Below are positions 8,925 to 15,559 of a DNA stretch of 41,473 nt, piece after piece. The notes under the pieces are model-generated. The model did no database searches. It was not told where the DNA came from and saw only the letters and a list, made by a program, of their open reading frames with translations. The stretch is from Sulfidibacterium sp036244975. Its GTDB lineage: Bacteria > Bacteroidota > Bacteroidia > Bacteroidales > F082. The stretch is from assembly GCA_036244975.1 (NCBI GenBank), contig BTTE01000015.1:1-41473 (forward strand), given 5' to 3'. A program made the translations under genes and the position numbers. Each line of letters begins with the position of its first letter. The stretch's first letter is position 1.

Positions 8925-9389
8925 TTATTTCCGTGGCTTATACTCGCTGAAAGTATCATCGTTATATACAAAGAGTACCCGTACAACACGACCATCAGCC
9001 TTTTGCATGCCATAAGAGGCAGTCTCTTCATCTTTAACCCCCGGCTCCGCGGCCACAAGCTGTGTGTTTCCGGGTAAACCAGTCTTATCTTCAGACTTTT
9101 TTACAACATCAGCCGTTTTTTCAGGAGCCGGCTGCTTAGAAAATAAGTTTTGTGACACCGCAACAGGCAACGACGCATCATTTTCAATCATGCTTCCTTT
9201 ACCCAACGTCAGCCAGTCAAGACTAATTTCAGGAAACCGGTTTTTAATCCGCAAGACAAAATCAAGACTTGGTTTGTTGCGCCCGGACAAAACATGCGAA
9301 ACAGCCGAACGCTGCATACCGATAGCATCGGAAAATTGTGCGGCCCGTAACCGGTAATACGCCATGATGGATTTAATTCTGTCAACCAT
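8925..9389 (-). CDS. XRE/CI-type helix-turn-helix regulator
   Basis: 154 residues. The first ~65 residues form a phage-repressor-like helix-turn-helix domain (AAQFSDAIGMQRSAVSHVLS, then NKPSLDFVLRI and DWLTLGKG), matching the CI-repressor-like XRE proteins common in Bacteroidota. The rest is a charged, probably flexible tail ending in a short hydrophobic VRVLFVYNDDTF stretch, with no peptidase motif. It faces a very AT-rich gap carrying palindromes that overlap -7 boxes, so self-regulation is plausible. Not part of a visible prophage. Confidence 0.85.
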   Translation of the reverse strand: MVDRIKSIMAYYRLRAAQFSDAIGMQRSAVSHVLSGRNKPSLDFVLRIKNRFPEISLDWLTLGKGSMIENDASLPVAVSQNLFSKQPAPEKTADVVKKSEDKTGLPGNTQLVAAEPGVKDEETASYGMQKADGRVVRVLFVYNDDTFSEYKPRK

Positions 9390-10154
9390 TCGTTTCCAAT
9401 TGATTTACAAATGTAATAAAATAAATCGATTTATATTCTTTCATTTTGAAAAAATATCGAATTACATTTGTAAACGTTCATATTTTTAAAGTATATTATT
9501 GATATAAATTGTTAATATTGTTGTTTACAGATTATTATAATATTTTCAATGAATTTTAAAAAAATACTAAAAATTATTTAAATATCTAAATAATTTTTTC
9601 GTTTCATTTATCTAAAATACTGGTACATAGTAATTATAATGAGTAGAATTTAATATTTAAACAATAATTTACTTATGTATATTATCGAATAATTAATCAA
9701 TTTATATATTATTGTATACAGTACAGTGTATTAATGATTTATATAAATTAAAATACATTTGTATCTTAGGTGATTGGTTGTTTACATTTCTACATTTTAT
9801 ATAATGTACTTTTGTGAACGATAAAAAGATAACATTTGTATCAATTTCCGGCCTGCCTGCAGGTGATATTTTATGTTTGTATACAGGGTTGGAAAAAACA
9901 GGGCTGTTATTTTCGGGCTTTCCCCCCCCCTCAAGTTGGAAATATATTATGGGGTGTGTTAAAATTGAGAAAGAGAATGATACTGGTATCGCTTCAAGCG
10001 GTAGCCACCCAAAAAATCAGAAAAGAATTACAGTATTTGAAGATAATACTTCGCTACCCTCTGCTTTTTGTCCGAACGCATCAGGAACACAATTAAAACC
10101 TGAAGCAGGTTTAACGAGCGTCATAAAAATGTTCGTTCGGAAACACAAAGGGCG
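9390..10154. other. long AT-rich intergenic region with repeated palindromic -7 boxes and a C9 tract
   Basis: 765 bases without a convincing gene. Bases 9420-9800 are extremely AT-rich. TACATTTG or TACTTTTG -7 boxes on the plus strand lie at 9463-9470, 9754-9761 and 9807-9814, so rightward transcription into 9820-10150 is possible. That stretch has normal base composition and two overlapping open frames (9814-10164 and 9836-10096), neither resembling a known family. The first frame's GTG lies inside a -7 box, which argues against it. A run of nine C's at 9922-9930 crosses both frames. It could be a non-coding RNA, a decayed gene or a phase-variable short gene; I cannot decide. Confidence 0.4.
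9405..9416. promoter_or_regulatory. palindrome TTACAAATGTAA over the XRE -7 box (candidate operator)
   Basis: Perfect 5-base arms around AA. On the minus strand it contains TACATTTG, a TANNTTTG -7 box 19 bases before the XRE start. Similar sites occur at 9462-9473 (TTACATTTGTAA) and 9753-9764 (ATACATTTGTAT). Confidence 0.5.
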
Positions 10155-11441
10155 TTATTCGTAACGCAGCGATTCGATAGGGTCGGTACGGGCAGCTTTG
10201 TTGGCAGGAATAATTCCGGAAACGAGGGCCACAATAAAAGTCAGCACAACACCGCCAATGACCCATATCCACGGAATAATAAAGGCGCTACCCGTGATTA
10301 TCGAGATAATATTTCCCATAATAACGCCGGCAATAATACCAAGAACACCACCAATTTGGGCAATCACAATGGCTTCAAACAAAAACTGGTTACGAATGGT
10401 TCGTCGTCGTGCGCCTATGGCTTTGCGAATACCAATCTCGCGCGTCCGTTCGGTAACCGACACAAGCATAATATTCATGAGTCCGATGGCTGCACCAAAC
10501 AACGTAATGAGCCCGATGACGGTAGCTCCAATGGTAATGTTTCCGGTAAGACCGATGAGCATGTTGGCAATTTTATCACTTTTCACAATAGAAAACGAAT
10601 CGTCCTGCCCGAGACGGTCTTTGCGGATTTGCCGGAACAGCCCGGTAGCTTCTCCAATGGCAGCATCCATTTGATTCGGATGATTCACCATGATATTAAT
10701 GGTGTAATTCATGTTGGGGCGTGAGAAATACTGCCTGACATTATTTAAAGGAAGCAGACTTGACCTGTCACCGCTAAACCCCACGCTGGAGCCTTTTTCC
10801 TGTAAAGTCCCGATAACTCTGTACATACCCGGACCTATGAAAATGACCTTTCCGATGGGATTTTCGTTGTTTTTGAAAAGTGTTTTCACCACTTCACTAC
10901 CCAGGATGACCAAATGGTCGCCATCAAGCACTTCGGAAGGTTGAAAATTCCTGCCTCTGTCAATCTGCATCCCTGAAGTTGCGAGATAATTTTCATCCAC
11001 ACCCGTTACCCGCACATTGGGGTCGGTTTTTTCGGACTTATATTTCACGGTTGCCGTTCCCGTCCCCACAATACTCAGCGAGGTTACAGCGGGAAACTGA
11101 TAACGCTTCTTAAAGGCCAGTGCCTGCCGGTAGGTTATAACAGAATAGACCTCTGCACGTGTACGGCGATGACCTATTTGAACACGCAGGGAACGGTTCT
11201 TTATATTAAATGTGTTTGAACCCATCATGGCAAAATTCTGGGTCAGATAGTATTCAACGGAATCGATAGCCGTTAATATTCCCACCAGCGCCATTATCCC
11301 AAAAGCAATAATGGATACAGTTAAAATAGTACGTATCAGGTGACTCCTAATGGAATTAAGAGAAATGCGGATATTTTCCCGAACAAGCTTTGTACTTTTC
11401 AATTTAATCTTCTTTTTTACCGTAAGCCAGATCTCCGGCAT
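10155..11441 (-). CDS. MacB/FtsX-type ABC transporter permease
   Basis: About 428 residues. One N-terminal membrane helix (LIRTILTVSIIAFGIMALVG), a large external domain (MacB periplasmic core type), then three C-terminal helices with the TERTREIGIRKAIGARRRTI motif of FtsX-like permeases and the PANKAARTDPIESLRYE end. These proteins carry substrates outward or drive envelope machines together with an ATPase. No ATP-binding subunit is nearby. The start is uncertain: ATG 11441 overlaps upp by 38 bases, while a TTG at 11402 just after the upp stop gives the N-terminus usual for relatives. It is coupled to upp in one transcript. Confidence 0.85.
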   Translation of the reverse strand: MPEIWLTVKKKIKLKSTKLVRENIRISLNSIRSHLIRTILTVSIIAFGIMALVGILTAIDSVEYYLTQNFAMMGSNTFNIKNRSLRVQIGHRRTRAEVYSVITYRQALAFKKRYQFPAVTSLSIVGTGTATVKYKSEKTDPNVRVTGVDENYLATSGMQIDRGRNFQPSEVLDGDHLVILGSEVVKTLFKNNENPIGKVIFIGPGMYRVIGTLQEKGSSVGFSGDRSSLLPLNNVRQYFSRPNMNYTINIMVNHPNQMDAAIGEATGLFRQIRKDRLGQDDSFSIVKSDKIANMLIGLTGNITIGATVIGLITLFGAAIGLMNIMLVSVTERTREIGIRKAIGARRRTIRNQFLFEAIVIAQIGGVLGIIAGVIMGNIISIITGSAFIIPWIWVIGGVVLTFIVALVSGIIPANKAARTDPIESLRYE

Positions 11442-12057
11442 CACCGAGGCCCGGTACAATGAATGCTTTTGCAGTCAGCTCATCATCAATGACACCGGTC
11501 CATATTTTTATTTTGTGCTTCGAAAATGTCTTTTTCAAAAATTCGATACCTTCGGTACTTGCCAGTATCGAAACAATATGAATCTCTTTGGGCTTTCCTT
11601 TCTCAAACAATCCTTTAATGGCTGCCACCAGCGAGCCACCGGTTGCCAGCATGGGATCGCTGATAATGAGTATTCTTGATTTGAGACTGGGTGAAGAAAC
11701 ATATTCCAGTTTAATCACGAAATCTTCGTCTGCATCATATTTGCGGTAAGCAGAGATGAAGGCATTATCCGCATGATCAAAGAAATTCAGCATCCCCTGA
11801 TGCAACGGAATACCGGCACGTAAAATGGTCGCCAACAAAGGCTGCTGCCTCATTACCTGCATGTGGGCTATCCCCAGCGGAGTAACGACATCTTTTTCTT
11901 CGTAGGGTAAATCCTTGCTGATTTCATAAGCAAAAATTTCTCCCATACGCTCAAGGTTTCGCCTGAAGCGAAAACGATCTTGTTGGATTTGAGCATCCCG
12001 AATCTCAGAAAGAAACTGATTAAAAACAGAGTTGGCTTTCCCTAATTCTCTAACCAT
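11404..12057 (-). CDS. upp: uracil phosphoribosyltransferase
   Basis: 217 residues. Converts uracil and PRPP to UMP in pyrimidine salvage. The PRPP loop appears as IISDPMLATGGSLVAAI, the ATILRAGIPLHQGM segment is typical, and the uracil-binding C-terminus FIVPGLGDAGDLAYG is complete. A TATCTTTG -7 box lies 17 bases upstream. The permease gene follows with overlap or near-contact. Confidence 0.95.
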   Translation of the reverse strand: MVRELGKANSVFNQFLSEIRDAQIQQDRFRFRRNLERMGEIFAYEISKDLPYEEKDVVTPLGIAHMQVMRQQPLLATILRAGIPLHQGMLNFFDHADNAFISAYRKYDADEDFVIKLEYVSSPSLKSRILIISDPMLATGGSLVAAIKGLFEKGKPKEIHIVSILASTEGIEFLKKTFSKHKIKIWTGVIDDELTAKAFIVPGLGDAGDLAYGKKED

Positions 12058-12073
12058 AGATATTAGTTTTAGA

Positions 12074-12081
12074 CAAAGATA
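12074..12081 (-). promoter_or_regulatory. -7 box (TATCTTTG) for upp
   Basis: Exact TANNTTTG on the minus strand, 17 bases before the upp ATG. No clear TTTG at the expected upstream distance. Confidence 0.5.
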
Positions 12082-12167
12082 AAGGAAATTTTTCAGTAAA
12101 TTTGATTATTTTTTGAAATACTTCATCTGTTTTCTTCAACACATGGCACTCCGATTTTTTCTCTTTA

Positions 12168-13157
12168 TCATTTTCCGGTCAATGCCTGTACAATCCGATT
12201 AAGAGGGAAAGATAGCCGGTTGATTTCCAACCGATAATAGGTTATCTCCTGTGCACCAAAACTCCGATAGAAACGCGCCAGATTCTGATTGTTGGAGCCT
12301 TCAAAGTCAAGAACAAGTGCTGTTTCGGCATACTCGCGTATCACAGCGTCCAACAGAAAAGTCATAGCCCCGTTTCGACGGGCTTCCGGTGTTATCGCCG
12401 AAAAGAGAAAAATCAGATGTTGATGGTCTTTCAGAAAAAAAGCCCCTGCGCAAAGCTCATTATGCTCGGTATAAACCCCGTAAATCTCTCCCCCTCCCTT
12501 AAACAGCGCCTTGAACATCAATTGCTTCAAGCGAAGATAATGCTCATCATTCCAGTGCCTTATCTCGCGACCTTTGTTTTGCCTGAACATATCCGTAAGG
12601 AGGCCCGGTTCCATACCTTTCACCAGCGTTAAACGGGAAGAAAGCGCTTTTTTCAGATTCCGCTTTATATTGGTAGAATAACGAGACGACAACCTGGGGT
12701 ATTTGGAAATCAAATCCAGCAGGTAATTTTTATTAGCCATCAACCGGTAACTTCCGGGTTGAGGGTGATTATGAATATTCAGATTTATCTGCACAAAACG
12801 ATATTTTTGCGGGATCGCTGCAATGAAATCATTCATCACGCTGCTATTGAGTATTTCAGTGGAAAAAATGCCGAGCTGTTGGGCAAAGAAAGGCTGAAAC
12901 AGGTAATGTATACCATACTTTTTATTGCCCGTCAGAGGCATAACACGTACATAATCGTCTTCCACCAGCGCTTCCCAGTTTTTATGCACCACATCAAGAT
13001 ACCAGTTTACGGCATAAATATTTCCGTTAAAAGCCTTACGGATACAGGTATCCCATTTGGTTTTGTCGATATCATTATGGTGTAAATAGCGTATCAATGG
13101 TTTCTGTTTTATGGTGTTGTTGCCTCTTCCAACAGGGTTTCGTACACCTTGCGCCAT
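12168..13157 (-). CDS. FemAB/BioF2-like acyltransferase (GNAT fold)
   Basis: 329 residues from ATG 13157, which overlaps the upstream gene by 49 bases; a TTG inside the first 25 residues could be the true start. The C-terminal half has a GNAT layout: ELCAGAFFLKDHQHLIFLFS, then RRNGAMTFLLDAVI, then LDFEGSNNQNLARFYRSFGA, which is the pattern of PF13480-type transferases and FemAB relatives. The overlap with a polysaccharide deacetylase gene suggests a joint role in cell-wall or surface-glycan modification, such as acylation or aminoacylation of a sugar. Substrate unknown. Confidence 0.75.
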   Translation of the reverse strand: MAQGVRNPVGRGNNTIKQKPLIRYLHHNDIDKTKWDTCIRKAFNGNIYAVNWYLDVVHKNWEALVEDDYVRVMPLTGNKKYGIHYLFQPFFAQQLGIFSTEILNSSVMNDFIAAIPQKYRFVQINLNIHNHPQPGSYRLMANKNYLLDLISKYPRLSSRYSTNIKRNLKKALSSRLTLVKGMEPGLLTDMFRQNKGREIRHWNDEHYLRLKQLMFKALFKGGGEIYGVYTEHNELCAGAFFLKDHQHLIFLFSAITPEARRNGAMTFLLDAVIREYAETALVLDFEGSNNQNLARFYRSFGAQEITYYRLEINRLSFPLNRIVQALTGK

Positions 13158-14425
13158 CCTGTCCAGCGTTTCCTGTCGCTAAGCGACTCATTGTGCCAGA
13201 GAGAAATAAAAGTTCCGTTTACCTTTTTCGCTTCAGTGATGAGTTTTTTTATTTTACCGATGGCATCCTCCGGCGTTATGTTCATATAATCACACAAAGT
13301 TCCATCCATCACGGCAAAAGGATGCAAGCGCAATTTTGTCTCTACATCCAGTTCCAGGTCATAAAAATGATAAGTATCGCAAATGCCCGCTCTGAAACCC
13401 GGCAAGGCTGCGAAGCCCATGGTATAATCATCCAGAATATCATTTTCAATCAGATTTTGATAGGTATCGGGCAGGTTAAGCCGGAGAAAGTGTTGCCGGC
13501 TGCGAGTAATATCGGTCTTCAACAGGTCTTTGAGATTTTCCAGTTCTTCTTTGAGCAGTTCCGGATTATCGATGGTATTGTAACTGGGATGCAGACCTAC
13601 TTCGGCATAGTCGGCCAGCCATTTCACCAAACGGCGGAATCTGCCGTTTCGAAAATTAATATTTTTGTCAAAACGTCCGTACATGCCAAAGAGAATGAAA
13701 TAAACAGGGTAAAGATGATATTTTTTCTGGTATTCCATCTGTAAATCAAACGTGTTAAAAGGGTCTTTTTCTTTTCCCATCAGCACCCGGGCCCTTTCCC
13801 AAAACTCCATAAAGTCGAACGATTTCAAAGAGAGATAAAAACCACCCAGCGAACGTAGCCAGCCTTTTTGGGCATAAGCCCATGCGGAGTCAATGTCGTA
13901 AGTAGGAATAAATCGGAATTTTTTTTCAGGAAAAATAAACTCGGGATAACGCTCCAAAATGATATTCTTCACCTCCAGCGTCCAGATATTCGCCATGGGT
14001 TTTTCCAAAATTCCCCACTGGCTGCTCATACTTAGCGGAGCCGTAAACCGGCCATACTGATCACGAACAAAAGGCAGGTACTCTTCGTATCGGGAAACGA
14101 GAAAGAAAATAGCGGAAAACACATCAAAAGGCAAAGCCGAATCCTCATCATAAACCTGAAAAAAAGCTTTATTTCCCTTATAATCAAAGGTGTTATACTC
14201 AAGGCTATGCACTCCCTTCTCAAAAAGCAAACCTGAAGCCTTAAAAAAGATATCATCGGTATGCGCCTTCATACCATACATCATCTTAGGCTTGTCTGCA
14301 CTTTGAAAAGCATCCAAATCATTGGTAATCTCATAAGAGATTTTCAACAAATCTTTAAAAACCAGCCGAAAAACATAGCGCACACGGTTGGAAATTTTTG
14401 GTATGTATATCAGTATTTCATTCAT
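13109..14425 (-). CDS. polysaccharide deacetylase family protein
   Basis: 438 residues. The N-terminal ~130 residues form the conserved Bacteroidota extension seen in this group (DUF7033-like). The NodB-like part starts at FIPTYDIDSAW, where the Asp pair matches the metal/catalytic motif, and continues through EVGLHPSYNT, RQHFLRLNLPDTY and SLWHNESLSD. The arrangement resembles WbmS/YlxY-type cytoplasmic sugar deacetylases; there is no signal peptide. It is translationally coupled to the acyltransferase downstream, so the pair may exchange or add acyl groups on a glycan precursor (inference). Confidence 0.8.
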   Translation of the reverse strand: MNEILIYIPKISNRVRYVFRLVFKDLLKISYEITNDLDAFQSADKPKMMYGMKAHTDDIFFKASGLLFEKGVHSLEYNTFDYKGNKAFFQVYDEDSALPFDVFSAIFFLVSRYEEYLPFVRDQYGRFTAPLSMSSQWGILEKPMANIWTLEVKNIILERYPEFIFPEKKFRFIPTYDIDSAWAYAQKGWLRSLGGFYLSLKSFDFMEFWERARVLMGKEKDPFNTFDLQMEYQKKYHLYPVYFILFGMYGRFDKNINFRNGRFRRLVKWLADYAEVGLHPSYNTIDNPELLKEELENLKDLLKTDITRSRQHFLRLNLPDTYQNLIENDILDDYTMGFAALPGFRAGICDTYHFYDLELDVETKLRLHPFAVMDGTLCDYMNITPEDAIGKIKKLITEAKKVNGTFISLWHNESLSDRKRWTGWRKVYETLLEEATTP

Positions 14426-14464
14426 ACCCGGTAAAATTAGAAAATTTTAGGGACATATCTCCTC

Positions 14465-15304
14465 TTACCGGTTATTCTGAATAGGGACAAACTTGTCACC
14501 GTCAATAGCAAAGAAAAATCTCTTACGATACGGATCGTATCGCCAGTACCGGTCTGTTCGACGCGAGGCCGGCACCTTTTTATCAAGAAATGTATTTAGC
14601 AAATAGTCAAACGTGTAGCCCGCATAAGTCCGGCCCAGGTTTTGTGCATAGTTATAAATTTTTTTTACGGTAAGGCTGTCAAGACGGTACAGGTATTTAA
14701 TTTCTCCCGAATAAGGATCAACATCAAAATGACCGTTAATATTATCCGTCAACAGGTTCTCCGCAAACAAGACCTTCCCGGATTTGCCGGGCAACAACGG
14801 CCCGTGCAGCGAGAGCCAGGAACTTACATCCAATGCATTTAGAAATTGCTGATGGACATATACGTCGTTGTCATAGTAAGCGGTGTCGGAAAAGAAATAA
14901 TACTGCTCTTCCAGCTCTATCTGTGCAACATTAACCGAATAAGCATTTTTGAACGAAGTATCGTTTTTTATCACATGCAGACCATATTTTTTCAATTCAC
15001 TGTCGTAACCTTTCATGTAGTATTGAATAAAAACCGAATCAACGATATGCTGAACAAAGTCGGAATGAACCCATAGAATCGAATCCTTTTCCCGTTTGTT
15101 GCGATAGCTGATGCTATCCAAAATACCGGTCTTCAGATTATATTTATAAAGAAATGAAGGAGGCGTTACGCTAACAGAAATTTTTGAAGCCTGCGCCACA
15201 AATTCTTTGGCCAGTTTTCTCTCCGACTGCCCCATCGAAAACAATGCTACCGACAGCAGAGCCGTCGTCAGAAGAATCCGTACAGAAGACCATTTGGCAA
15301 ACAT
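14465..15304 (-). CDS. secreted protein of unknown function
   Basis: 279 residues. A clear signal peptide (hydrophobic core LLTTALLSVALFSMGQ, cleavage near residue 25) is followed by a soluble region rich in Tyr, Asp and Ser with no membrane helix. Repeated aromatic stretches (LEEQYYFFSDTAYYDND, YLLNTFLDKKVPASRRTDRY) and a basic end stand out, but I recognise no family. It is 39 bases upstream of the deacetylase gene on the same strand, so co-transcription is likely and a role in envelope biogenesis is possible. Confidence 0.7.
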   Translation of the reverse strand: MFAKWSSVRILLTTALLSVALFSMGQSERKLAKEFVAQASKISVSVTPPSFLYKYNLKTGILDSISYRNKREKDSILWVHSDFVQHIVDSVFIQYYMKGYDSELKKYGLHVIKNDTSFKNAYSVNVAQIELEEQYYFFSDTAYYDNDVYVHQQFLNALDVSSWLSLHGPLLPGKSGKVLFAENLLTDNINGHFDVDPYSGEIKYLYRLDSLTVKKIYNYAQNLGRTYAGYTFDYLLNTFLDKKVPASRRTDRYWRYDPYRKRFFFAIDGDKFVPIQNNR

Positions 15305-15353
15305 AGGTTAAAATCTAAATTTTCGTATTAAACAAACAAAATTCATGCCGTAT

Positions 15354-15476
15354 TTATGTGCTTAGCAACTGCTTTTTAAAAGCAACCTCTGTCTCTTTAT
15401 CACCGGGAGAAAGACTGATAAAAAAGTTTTCTCCGTAATATTTGAATTTCAAAGTTGTAAGGTTCATTTCCCACAT
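15354..15476 (-). CDS. possible 40-residue small protein
   Basis: Starts MWEMNLTTLKFKYYGENFF and ends KKQLLST; amphipathic, no signal peptide or membrane helix. It is too short for standard gene finding. Support is the exact TATCTTTG -7 box 11 bases before the ATG, which would give an almost leaderless transcript, and codon use like the neighbours. It could instead be an upstream open frame in the leader of the secreted protein gene at 14465-15304. No family recognised. Confidence 0.4.
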   Translation of the reverse strand: MWEMNLTTLKFKYYGENFFISLSPGDKETEVAFKKQLLST

Positions 15477-15487
15477 TCTTTAGATTA

Positions 15488-15495
15488 CAAAGATA
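15488..15495 (-). promoter_or_regulatory. -7 box (TATCTTTG)
   Basis: Exact TANNTTTG on the minus strand. It would serve the 40-residue frame and possibly the downstream operon 15304-12168. Confidence 0.5.
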
Positions 15496-15559
15496 GATAT
15501 CTGTAGAGTTTTACGGCCTCTTTTAGAAAACATTTACAACAAATAAAGGAAATAAGCCA

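Noticed and set aside
9814..10164. 116-residue plus-strand frame in the AT-rich gap
   Set aside because: Its GTG start lies within a -7 box, it overlaps a second frame, and the protein looks random; reported only as part of the intergenic region.
13097..13744. 215-residue plus-strand frame
   Set aside because: It lies opposite the well-supported deacetylase gene and has no recognisable domains.
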